From the NCBI GenBank assembly GCA_019671005.1, contig CM033744.1, positions 4,678,208 through 4,742,207 of the forward strand: DNA of 64,000 nucleotides, given 5' to 3'. This DNA comes from Hibiscus mutabilis. Lineage: Eukaryota; Streptophyta; Magnoliopsida; Malvales; Malvaceae. Within the stretch, counting starts at the first letter, position 1; every line of letters starts with the position of its first letter. Under the pieces are notes generated by a model that had not been told where the DNA came from, searched no databases, and saw only the letters and a list, made by a program, of their open reading frames with translations. Positions 10,497-21,000 of the stretch are shown one piece after another. The position numbers and the translations under genes were made by a program.

Positions 10497-12401
10497 TCAT
10501 TCTAGCCACTCCATCTGCGATATAACGAAATGCAAAGACGGATTTAATAACAATATCAAATAGTTTGACGTACGGTCACGGATGTTCATCATAAATACCT
10601 TCCATAGGCCATCATTGAGGTAATGCACGTTGTCTACCCCAATTCCCTTGTTGATTGCCTTTCTGCAAACGGAAGTGAACACACGGTTATTGTAGTCTAA
10701 CATGTAAATCCTTGTCAGTTCGGAAATAGGAAGTATGTAGGACCATCGGAACTAGACCACAAAAAGAAATGAACACACAGTAATGCCATGTTCCCAGCTA
10801 CGTTACTCTCCTTTAAGGCAGGGGGAAGAAATACACTATGCTTTTCAAGTTGGAAATGTGTAAGAGCAACTTGGAAAATAACTCACATGTCTTTAGCTGA
10901 CATTTTGGTAAAGCCAATAGCGAGAGCATGTTGTTTTCCTTCAGCCATTATTGCCTGAAAGGATTAGTTGACATATCAGATATCGAGAAGATGTAAAACA
11001 AACATATAAACCGTGACAGAGAAGAGGAATCATACCACAGGAGTTTCTGCTTCCACTTCATCATCCAAAGCACCACCAGGGGATGTAAGACCAGGACACA
11101 TTATGTTTGCACCAGCAAGGACGAATTTTATCGCACCGCGATCTACTTGGAACTTTTTCATTATGTTCGGATCTGCAAAACCAAGTTACTAAATGGTCAT
11201 ATTTGGATTTCCATAACAAGGGGATACATGAGAGTAAAATAAAGCACAAAGCCGTCATAGAAGAAAACGGAGCTTATCATGGTTAGCCAAGTAAACAATC
11301 ATATAATCAAATTCATAATCATCCTATAATCTTAACATCAATCAAATAAATGAGAATCAAAACAAAAGAAAACCCAATTATGAGATACTTACATTGGTGA
11401 AGGAGTCGGAGTGTAGGCATGTACGGTCCATCGCGGATATTGAAGAATAGTGGAACACTATTAACCAAAACCAGATTTAAATGGTTTTGACTGCAAAGGA
11501 ATGAAACTATTAGCATCGCGTCTCAAGTACGATTGCCAAAGCAATGGTTAAAGAGCAACAAACCATTTCACAACAATTAAAGGGGCCTTCTTTGGAAGCA
11601 AATCATCCAAGACAGGCTCAAGTCCCGGGTACTGCAGAAACGCATCAATACGTTAAACAAAACAAAAAACACAATCAATTTCAGAATTTAACCATTATCA
11701 CAATTTGTGAAACCAAATAAACAAATAAACTAGATTCACACCTCCTCAGCGATACTTTGCCGAATTTTTCTCTGCACAGATGCTTTGACTTGGTTTTGTG
11801 AAGACACATCTTCAGATGAAAATCTACAAAAAAAAAAAGAGGGGATTACAGAAAATGGAAAAACTGGCATTCTAACTAACTGTAATTCAAACATCAAATT
11901 GGACGATTGGTAGTACCCTTTGCGTCAAATACTCGGATATTAGTAATTGAATGGTTATACTTTTTGCAAATGGTTAATTTGTGCATTAACAAACAAAAAG
12001 CTTGCATGAATAACATGAGCTCAATCACTCACCTAATCATCTATGGACAAACCATTATTTCCCAATGCTCTAAGTATTCTATAAAGCATCAAAATACTTG
12101 AAAAGTAGCCCAATATTCCAAAACCCAGAATATATATTCAAAAACCAAATTACAGCAAACAATAGTTTCCTTCATACAAAACAGTTAGACTAATCCCATT
12201 CTTCTCCATTACTTCAATCTCTAGCCAAAGGAATTCCAATCCATGATAATGAAAAAACCCAGATATATACACATGAACAATAAAAAACCAGCCAAAAGAA
12301 AAGTGAATATTTGCAACTTTGCGGTTGTAATACGAAAAAACAAGAAAAAACTAACGAAGATATCCCCTCCCCCCCAAGAAAAACGCTTACTTTTTGAACA
12401 T
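10497..12401 (-). CDS. MCTS1: MCT-1/MCTS1-type PUA-domain translation factor, complete
   Basis: Eight exons on the minus strand: 12401-12391, 11823-11742, 11631-11564, 11490-11393, 11172-11036, 10954-10887, 10662-10599 and 10514-10497. The phases match, giving 181 residues, the usual length. The N-terminal domain includes MFKKFSSEDV, VQRKIRQSIAEEYPGL and LLPKKAPLIVVK. The C-terminal PUA domain spans about residues 92-170 (QVDRGAIKFVLAGANIMCPG, TSPGGALDDEV, AIGFTKMSAKDIKAINKGIG). It ends HYLNDGLWKMEWLE. In animals and yeast (Tma20) the family acts with DENR/Tma22 on 40S subunits in reinitiation and recycling; the same role here is inference from homology. The first coding exon has only 11 bases and the last only 18, so automatic annotation could miss both ends. 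No defect is seen. Confidence 0.95.
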
Positions 12402-12585
12402 CTTGATGAGAACTGTGAAGATATTTGAAGGATCTGAGAAAAAAATAAAAAACCCCTGCCGCTGCGTGTAGAGCTTTACTTGTGCAGAATCTGAATAACA
12501 ACAATTCACAGAGCGACGCCAACGCTTTGGAATCGGAAGACGACCCAAAACGAGAGAAGACGCTGATAGGCACTTGGGTTCTTAC

Positions 12586-12606
12586 TGGGCTTCATCTAGT
12601 TGGGCC
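12586..12606 (+). promoter_or_regulatory. Two site-II-type motifs (TGGGCT, TGGGCC) upstream of the MCT-1 gene
   Basis: TGGGCT at 12586-12591 and TGGGCC at 12601-12606, about 185-205 bp before the MCT-1 start. TGGGCY pairs are typical of plant translation and growth genes and bind TCP factors. They lie between two copies of a direct repeat GCACTTGGGTTCTTACT (near 12570 and 12640). Confidence 0.45.
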
Positions 12607-12696
12607 TTTTACCGGCCTCTTATACACCTTTGAGAATCTGCACTTGGGTTCTTACTACGGCCCGGATTAAACCTAGTCAAGCTGCATGTGTCACAG

Positions 12697-12810
12697 TTAG
12701 GGGTGTTATAACAAATTTCAGCCCAAACCCGACCTGACTACATAGCCCATTCGGATAATTTTTTAGAGAAATACTAAATGTTTTGGTGCTCGGGTCAATG
12801 AGCTGAGTCA
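12697..12810. repeat. Fragment of a hAT-like element
   Basis: Begins TTAGGGGTGTTATAAC, like the ends of other hAT-like elements here, followed by CCCAAACCCGACC and CCCATTCGG phrases. The other end is not clear. Confidence 0.35.
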
Positions 12811-13269
12811 CTCAAAATTCTGTAAAAAGTCAACAAGTGACAAAATAATTGGGGCGAAAGAATAATTTATTAATATGTGATGTTTATATTAGTACACACG
12901 AATGGCTTTTAAAAACAAACAAAACCTACTTTCAATCAGTCGGTCTACAAGATGAGATGTTGGGTGCCTTAAATAAAGTCAAAGGTTTGACTCTTGACGT
13001 TGTGAATGAAAAAAATAAAATTAAAAGAGTCACTCCATAATTAGTCTTTGTAAGAATCGATTCAGACTAGCTTATCTATGTATCAAATACCCGTGATTAT
13101 AAAAAACAAAACAAAACATATTGTCTGCATGGTGATGATGAAGACAGTCTTGGTGAAGAAGTCTTACCAAAATACGAAAGCATATCAATCTAAACAATTT
13201 GTTACACCAAAATTAGCAACCTTATCACTTTAGCTATTTCCAAACTTTGGTTTACCTATCTTCTTTGAT
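12811..13269. other. AT-rich spacer
   Basis: No gene or clear repeat is seen between the hAT-like fragment and the truncated SWEET copy. Confidence 0.45.
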
Positions 13270-13660
13270 ATGATGAACCTAAATACCCCACACCTGCCAT
13301 TCAATTGGACCGAACCCCAAATATATTTTCTGTTGGAAATGAACTTGTGTTAAATGGGAGATGAAAAATCTGTCTTAAAGCGAACGTTAGCAAAGCTTAT
13401 GATGACATAAGAATCATGTTTTTAACTAAAAGATGGTCCACAATTTGACGAAGAGTACAAAGTCACAACGGTTTGAGACCAAAACACATGGATTGATGTT
13501 GAACCATACATGTTGCAAAAAAGTTTATGGCTTCCCCCATCTTTCATTTACCCACTGCACAGCATAATATCCCAAGTCTCCCAACTGTTCTTATTCCGTT
13601 TCAATTACCTCTGCTTCAATGGCTAGCTTCAGCTTCATCATTGGCATTACTGGTTCAGTT
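13270..13660 (+). pseudogene. Truncated SWEET copy: promoter, 5'UTR and exon 1 only
   Basis: This segment aligns with 30505-30905, the promoter and first exon of the complete SWEET gene. Shared blocks are GAAATGAACTT, GGGAGATGAAAA, AAAGATGGTCCAC, GACCAAAAC, TGGATTGATGTTGAAC (TGGACTGATGTTGAAT in the other copy), CATAATATCCCAA and the leader CCTCTGCTTCAATGGCT. Exon 1 is 13619-13652: ATG, then SFSFIIGIT, ending TG|GTTCAG, two codons shorter than in the full gene. Similarity stops at the exon 1/intron 1 boundary, and no MtN3 exon follows before the copia element. It may still be transcribed from a conserved promoter, but it encodes no transporter. It is most simply a partial tandem duplicate. Confidence 0.8.
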
Positions 13661-14424
13661 CTATCGATGGAAAAAGTGGGATGGTGATGTTTTAAGCGGT
13701 TCGTCCCTTCTTGTTTAGATAGAGAGTCGTAGTCGGTAGTTTGAAAGGTGAAAACGGTTAAGGGGGATTGAAAAAGATGACGAATAGTGGTTTAGGGTTC
13801 CAGAATCCTCTTCTAGTCTCTCTAGTGTGGGTATCTAATTACTTATGTCATGATAACAGGTCTGCTGGTGTCAGGACTAGAGAATGTTAGACAATAGAGT
13901 CAGTTAATGGACCAGACGATCTTGACGACAATCATACAGAGACTGTAGTTAGACGAAAGATGTGACAAGATTATCTCAAAAGAAGCTCTGGAGACCCACA
14001 TGCGAAGAAGGTGTAGCATAGAAGCGGTTGCAGATGACCTCTTAGATGAAAGTACAACAAGTTATTTTCTCTAAATTTCAACCTTTGGTTGGCAGACGAA
14101 CCTTTCTCAATATAAGTGAACTACTCCTAGACATATGTAGTATCTCGGGACCAAGTGGATAGCACAATATCTCATCAAAAGCAAGATTCAAGGTGGTTCG
14201 AATTTTGTGGGGACTTGTATGATACGTTTGGTACAATTGGGGAGTCGGATGGCACAAGATGATTACATGAATTTGTCAGATTACATAAGAAGGTTTTGGT
14301 CTGGATTGTTTTTGTTGAGTGAAACAAATTCTGAAATATGTACAATGTAAAATAAAAAACCTGAATATTTTATGACAAGAAAATTGTCAACATGTCATGT
14401 TAATACACCACACATGAATTGTTT

Positions 14425-14425
<1 letters not shown>

Positions 14426-14455
<30 letters not shown>
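14426..14455. repeat. (TAA)n microsatellite
   Basis: About nine uninterrupted TAA units. Confidence 0.9.
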
Positions 14456-14456
<1 letters not shown>

Positions 14457-14469
14457 GAGTGAAATTAGT

Positions 14470-14708
14470 CTTACCATTACACAAAAATTATAAAAAAATC
14501 TATATAAATTGTTCACCAGAATGATAATTTCATTTGTTGGTATATGATTTTTCTAATAATTTAAAGTGAGATTAAAATATAAAATTGTAGATATATATAA
14601 AAATCTAAATAAAATGTTCTTACCATTACACGCATGCTAATTTCATTTGTTTGTATATGATTTTTCTAATAATTTAAAGTAAGATATAAGATATAAAATT
14701 GTAGATAT
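14470..14708. repeat. Two-copy tandem repeat
   Basis: Copies start CTTACCATTACAC at 14470 and 14619 and share TTTCATTTGTT, TATATGATTTTTCTAATAAT and AAAATTGTAGATAT. The first copy carries an extra stretch near its start. Confidence 0.7.
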
Positions 14709-15074
14709 CTAAGTTAGGTTTGCAATTGTTGTTGAGGTGCTAAAGTCATATTCAACTTGACTTCTTATTCTTAAAATAAATAAAAAATTAAGGAAAAGTT
14801 TATATACGTTTGGTTTAAATTATCTAGGTTCTAGGATAATAAAATTATCGGATTATATTACTTAGTATATTATAGTGTACATTACGTTATTATATTTAGT
14901 TAATTGGACTGAAATGTAAAATTTTTGTTGTTTGGCCGATAAAATCTAAAGATTATTTTAGATTATTTCTAAATTTTGTTATATATTATTTATATTAGAT
15001 ATGATAGCTGACATTTTCATTTACTATTTATATTACAATAATTTTAAAATAAATAAATGTTATATTAATTTAAT

Positions 15075-15385
15075 ATAAGTGAGGCATGGTAAGGTGGAGT
15101 GGCGTGAGCGACCGCTTAGGGCTTCACCTTTATCTCCATAATTATATAAATTTTCTATGTGATAATCTATTAAGTTATTGGTGGTCTATTATTTTTTAGT
15201 TGTTTTTATGATGTTTTCTTAACAAAACAATAAAAATTTATTTCAAAAAAATAAAAATAATATATTTGATAAATTTTAATCATATTTCTATAGTTTATTA
15301 ATAAAATATATTTTCGTTCTATAGGACTCATTTTTAAGTTTTTGCTCAAAACCTCGAAAACATTTGAGACGGCTCTGTTTAATAT
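15075..15385. mobile_element. Decayed DNA-transposon-like relic
   Basis: On the minus strand it runs from CAGAGCCGTCTCAAATG to CCTAAGCGGTCGCTCACG. These phrases are common at the ends of a widespread plant repeat with GGCC-rich termini. There is no coding capacity, and the class is uncertain. Confidence 0.3.
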
Positions 15386-17589
15386 ATAAAAAATATTATT
15401 TAAAGTAGATTTAAAAATGTCATATAATGAAGGCTTAAGAAAAAAGCTGCAGATAGAGGTTTCGTGAGAACATCTGCTATTTGATCTGAAGCAGGGACGT
15501 AGTTTATCTGGAACATCCCACTCGTAACTTTTTCCCTTACGAAACTAAGATCAAGCTCAACATGCTTAAGTTTAGCATGATGAACAGGATTGGAAGAATG
15601 AGCAATCGCACTAGTATTGTCACACCAAAGAGTTAGGGTTGCAACAAGCTTGATGATTAATTCTGTAAGAAGGGATTTTACCCAAATTGCTTCACACATA
15701 GCATCAGCAAGACTCCTGAACTCTGCTTCTGTTGAAGAATGAGATACAACTCCTTGTTTTTTTGAGCTCCAGGCTACCAAGTTGCCACCTAAAAAGATGC
15801 AGTGACCTCCAGTAGATCTTTTATCATCAACACTGGTTCCCCAATCAGAATCAGCATAGCCAATTAAAGTTATTGGTGATGAGAGTGAGCTAAAAAATAG
15901 TCTATGATCAATTGTTCCCTTTAGATATCGAATGATTCTTTTAACCGCATTTCAATGCTTGTCGAGTGGAGATTGCATGAATCGACTGACTTTATTTACT
16001 GAGAATTGAATGTCAGGCCTCGTTGTGCAAATATGCTGAAGAGTGCCCACAACTTGCCTGTAAAGAGTACTGTCAGGAAAGGGATCTCAATCAGTTAAGG
16101 AAAGATGTGGTGTTGTTACCCTTGGTGTAGGTAAACTAACAGCATCCATCATCTTTGTTTTCTCTAGTAGATCAAAGATATGTTTCTTTTGGTTGAGTAT
16201 GACTCCATTCTCCACAGGCTGGATATTCATCCCTAGAAAAAAATTAAGACACCCCAAATCCTTTAAGAAAAAAAGCCTGGTTGATCTCCTTAATTACGTT
16301 GTTAACTTCTTCAGCATCATCTCCAGTAGCGACTATGTCATCGACATAGACCATGACATAAATTTTGTTATCTTGTCTTTCTCTAAAATATAGAGAAGAA
16401 TCTGCTAAGGAGGCTGTGAAACCAAGAGTTTGAACCAAGTGAGCCTTAAACTTGTCAAACCAAGCTCATGGAGTTTGCTTAAGCCCGTACAAAGATTTCT
16501 TAAGTGACAGACTAGCTGTTCTCCAGAAGCATCTGTTTGCTCAAACCCAGGCGGCTGCAACATATAAACTTCTTATGATAAATCACCATTTAAAAAAGCA
16601 TTATCCACATCAATTTGTCTAAGAATTCATCCACTGGTAGGGCAATACTGAGAAGAATCCTTGTAACACAAATATATATATAGGCTCGGACTTGTAACCT
16701 GTAGTATGTTTGGCCGTGCACCCAGCCAATTAAGCTAGACACTCTTGGTGTTTTAATTCCCTAAATTTATTTTTATTCTTTAGTTGGTCGGGTACTCTTA
16801 ATTAATTAAATTCAACCAGTATCCCCTACCCATTTTTCCCTGAACCCTTTCGAACAGAGTAAGGCTTCCAGAAACCCCCAAAATTTTCCCCAAACCCCCA
16901 CAGTTCATCATCCCCGATCCCGACCACCGCCGCATCGTGCACATCACCGCCGCTACCAGTTTGTTCGCCACCTTACCCCGATCGTAACCTAGTCGACCAC
17001 TTCCCACGTCGTTTGACGTAGAGATCGAGTCGAAGACTCGTCAAAAACCCAAACATCGCCCTTCTTTTTCTTCACCGTTTCTGGCCACCCTCAACGTTCG
17101 TTCGAGGCACAGCCGTCGAATCCAAGTTCCTTGCGTCGGTGCGAGCAAAACCCTTCTGACCACTCGTCGATCTGCCACCGGGAGAGCTCTCATCAGAGTT
17201 ACGTCAGTTTCGGTCGTATTCACCTATTTCAGTAAGATAGGTAAGTTTTTGGGTTGTTTTTCGAAGTGTTTTCGAGTTGGTGAAGAGTTTCTGGTGCCAA
17301 ATTTGGCTGAAACGTGCATTTTGGTGCATTTTCAGGATGTGCTCGGCCGCGCTTGAGCTTCACACGCCAGCCAAAGTGATTTTTGACCACCTTGGACGGT
17401 GGCCTTTGAACCCAGCTGGCCGGACGGCCTTAGACCCGATCTGGTCATGAATCGAGTCAACAAACCTGCCCAAACCCTTAGCCGGTTCAATAACCCATAT
17501 GTTGTTTTTAGTGGGCCGGCCTATTTAAGGCCTAGTGACTTTGGGTATTAAACTCGACCTGACCCGACCCGTGATCGACCGACCCAACT

Positions 17590-17760
17590 GAGTCAGCCTG
17601 TTGACCGAGTTAACTCGGTGAGTCAACTCGCCCAAGTCAACCCAGTTGACCGATGGTGTCAGTATAACATCGGCGTTGACTACTAACATCAGCATTGACT
17701 TTGATCAATGATGTCAACGTTGACTTTGTCAGTTGACGTCAATGTTGACTTTCACCAAAA
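17590..17760. repeat. Cluster of GTTGAC/GTCAAC motifs in the solo LTR
   Basis: About ten copies of GTTGAC or its complement within 170 bp (for example GTCAACGTTGACTTTG). The core TTGAC is that of the W-box bound by WRKY factors. Copies face both ways. Confidence 0.6.
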
Positions 17761-19659
17761 ATTAACTTTTTTCCAAAAACCCCTATTATATATTTTTTGA
17801 CGTCTTGAGTCTATTTTTGAAGTTTGTTTCGCAAAATTCTGAACCGAAAGCCTCTGAATCTGACCTTGAACCCGAGAATGCATGTGTTTAGTTTTCAGTT
17901 TAAGAATTATGATCAAGCTAAGGATTGATTATGTGTTATGTGTAATTGAAGGTTTCACATATTTTCGTATTCGATAGGTTGAGGACGTTGGATTCAGGTT
18001 CAAGAATGTTCGAATGTCATTTTCAAGGGTCGACTGATATAGTAAGGATTCAAGGTAATACATTACTACCTCATGTATATTTTATGAAACATAGTGGTAC
18101 CCGGTAAATTCTTGCATGATTATATGTATGCATATGCTTAATTTTATTAAAGTATAATTGATTACGGAGAAAAGGTATAAACCATATAAGACTGAAGTGC
18201 TCGGTTAGAAAGATGAGTGACCTGTAAGAACTGCTGAGATCCAAGAATAATTGAATAGACTGTTATACTTTAAATCTACACTAGATCTAGTAAAACAATT
18301 AATTCATCTGGAAACCTCGAATTGCTTGGGAAGCCATGGTTCTAGACTTATATATTTGAGATTGTAAAGTACTTAATTTTTCTTGAAATCTGAATAAATC
18401 TCCGAGGATAAATTTTTGAAAGATTATTTGTATGTCTGAATAAATCAAAGTGGCGTAATATACTGAATTGATTGAAATGACTGAGATGTCCTCAGGCACC
18501 AAGTTTCTAAATTAATCGAAATGATGGATATACCCTCGAGTCTTGAAATGAATAAATAGTTGGAAGGATCGAAAGGCTCAAGATAATTGCAACACCTTCG
18601 GGCAACAAAGTGTCTGAAATAGCTTCAAATACTAAAATGACTGATAATACCTCTAAGACTTGGAATAAGAAATACCAGTAAAGCCAAACAAATGTAATAA
18701 CTCTGAAAGTGGTAATACACGACTCGTGCTTTTTGGTCGTTTCTGATATTAATGTAATATTGGAAGAATACCATATGAAGGAATGTTCGATTTATTTGGA
18801 GAAAGTACATAGTTAATAGTAAGAGTAACCTATTCAAAGGTGCATTCGATGCTATGGATTGAGCTCAGGTGCAATGCACATGTTTGGAATACTTGGAAAA
18901 TACCACTTGAATACATGCTCAATTTCTCATAGTTCGTTCAATGGTTGATTGGTGAAGGCGAACCATTTCGTTATACACTGTAATTAGTTTTGAGAAATGA
19001 ATACTTAAGGTGTACCTATCTGGTTAAATAATAAACACTGTATTGATGGGTTCCGATTAGTTCAAAGGGACTCGAAACCTTGATGAGCAACTAGAATTCC
19101 TGAATTTTGTACATCATCGTTTATAACTTGTTGGTTTAAATTACCAAATTACCTCTTTAGGTTAAAATGCCCATAATACCCTCGTAGGCTTGAATGATTA
19201 GATCATTTACGATATATCTAAAATTTTAATAATTTTAATGTATTAATTTCTGAATGTCTGGCTTAAGCCGTTAGTACCGAATTCTCTTTTTCATAAGGAT
19301 CTCGTTTGAAATCAACCTAAAATTGTTAGATGATTAATGTTCTCTTTTTGATAATTACCAACCACGAGGAACAAATTGGATCATATAGAGTGTTCCATGT
19401 GTCCATGAATATTTTTCTCTATTTTAAATCAAGACTATCTGCTCTGAATTAAAAGTATGACTTCTGGTTCTTGATGTCTGATATGAGTATACCTAAATTA
19501 TGGGTCATGATACTCTGATTCTACCGATAACACATCGGCCTGTATCCTTATTCCTGATATCCTGTTGCTAAATATTGATGTAATATATTTCGTTCAGGAT
19601 TGTTTCACCGGGTATTACAGGGAAATGTGATAAGTTGTTGTTTCTTGTGCGTACAAGCC

Positions 19660-20010
19660 TCCTTTTATGTTCCTATGCTTCGGCTAAGGTAATTTCGCCC
19701 GTATTCGAATCCTCTACTTTAGCTAGAGTGATTCCGCACGTATTAGGTTCCCATGTTTCGGCTAATTCCGCCCGTATTAGGTTCTCATGCTTCGGCTGGG
19801 GTAATTCTGCCCGTGACCAAAGGTATTCCCTTAGGATGGTACCCTCACCTAATGGCCAGGGTTAACGCCTATATTCGGATCCTCTACTTCAGCAAGAGTG
19901 ATTCCTCCCATATTAGGTTCTCATGCTTTGGCTGGGGTAATTTCGTCTGTGACCTAAGGTATTCCCTTATGATGGTACCCACGCCCAATGGGCTTGGGTT
20001 AACGTCAGTA
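19660..20010. repeat. Tandem block in the solo LTR
   Basis: Repeated units containing CATGCTTCGGCT, GGTAATTCTGCCCGT, ATTAGGTTCTCATGC and GGTATTCCCTTA, in two to four diverged copies. The last larger unit is duplicated at about 19775-19870 and 19905-19995. Confidence 0.7.
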
Positions 20011-21000
20011 TATGATGTAGTTCTGAGGAAACTATATCTTAGAGTTCGGATGAAAGGTAGTTAGTCTGAAACTAAATTTTTTGTCCCTTTCTATGCCCAT
20101 GATAAATTTTATTGATATATGAAACACGTTGTCTACTTTCCCAATTTGTAAGTAAAGATATACATTAACCCTGTGGCTCGATTCCAGTAAAAATATCACT
20201 CTATTTAGTTTTCCCTGAATTGTAGAATACCATATTGAGACTCAGAAGTCTGAGTGCTGATTAACAGAATGCCATGATCGATAATTCAATTTCATGCTTT
20301 GCCTTGCACATGCATGTGCTTATAGCATCTTTTGGTAATTTTGTATTACTGAGCTTTTCCAAACTCACGTTGTTTTTACCATTTCAGGTTGAAAGAATAT
20401 GTCTATGGTCCCGTGATCGACATCAAATATGGAGTTCCCTTGGCATTGCTTGTGGAGTACGATACCTGTGCATTAGTGGGCATGTATGTTGCGTCATATT
20501 TTATGATCGAGTATGTAAAATATTTTTGGATATCAGTTTTATGTTTAAGCGAAAGTTTTAAAATGATGTGTTGAACACAATTTTATTTTACAGTTTTAAA
20601 TGTATTTGTAAGAATTTTCTTAAAATTTTACGGTGGGTCGCTCTGGTGACCCGAATGTGACCTCCTAGACTTAGGTGTATCGCATAGGCGGGCTTAAGGG
20701 GTTACAATCCTGACTGTGACAGGCTTCACAACTGGGCTGAAGGTTTCACTATAATCAAATCCTGTTTGTTGCAAATATCCTTTGCAACAAGCCTTGCTTT
20801 ATAACGAGCCACACTATCATCAGAATTTCTTTTAACCTTGAACAACCACTTACAACCTATAGGCACTCGGTCTAGAGGTAAAGCTGTTAGCTCCCATGTA
20901 CCTTTTTATATCAAAGCATTAACTTCCTTCATGACAGCTTCTTTCCATTCAACTGACAACATAGCTTGATGTATATCCGTAGGAAGTTTAGAATCATCAC

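Larger units (their letters stand above)
13661..15074. other. Non-coding stretch after the truncated SWEET exon
   Basis: 13661-14340 is of mixed composition with no recognised protein. 14340-15074 is strongly AT-rich and contains a microsatellite and a two-copy tandem repeat, listed separately. Confidence 0.5.
16662..20706. mobile_element. Solo LTR, 4045 bp, in the copia reverse transcriptase
   Basis: It begins TGTAACAC and ends GGGGTTACA (TG...CA). A perfect 5-bp duplication ATCCT flanks it (16657-16661 and 20707-20711). There is no internal retroelement gene, primer-binding site or second LTR, so it is most simply a solo LTR left by recombination between two long LTRs. Its size and internal tandem phrases suit a Ty3 chromovirus of Tekay/Del type, but that is inference. 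It contains a cluster of TTGAC motifs and a tandem block, listed separately. The orientation could not be fixed. Confidence 0.82.
15400..21000 (-). mobile_element. Ty1/copia retrotransposon, decayed pol fragment, interrupted
   Basis: Only the end of pol survives, on the minus strand. 20712-21000 encodes the start of reverse transcriptase (KLPTDIHQAMLSVEW, GCKWLFKVKR, ARLVAKGYLQQ, FSPVVKPV). 15400-16656 continues with LLSIALP, the active-site motif YVDD (about 16340), TLWCDNTSAIAHSSNPV and the RNase H end KHVELDLSFVRE to LTKPLSAAFF. The frame is broken by shifts and stops. Between the two parts lies a solo LTR (16662-20706). With that removed, the copia sequence reads directly across the 5-bp duplication. 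The 5' part (gag, protease, integrase, LTR) was cut off by the Ty3 element beginning at 21001. No copia LTR is visible at 15400. Confidence 0.88.

Noticed and set aside
12214..12573. 119-codon minus-strand frame
   Set aside because: It covers the 5'UTR, first exon and first intron of the MCT-1 gene in another frame. No domain is seen.
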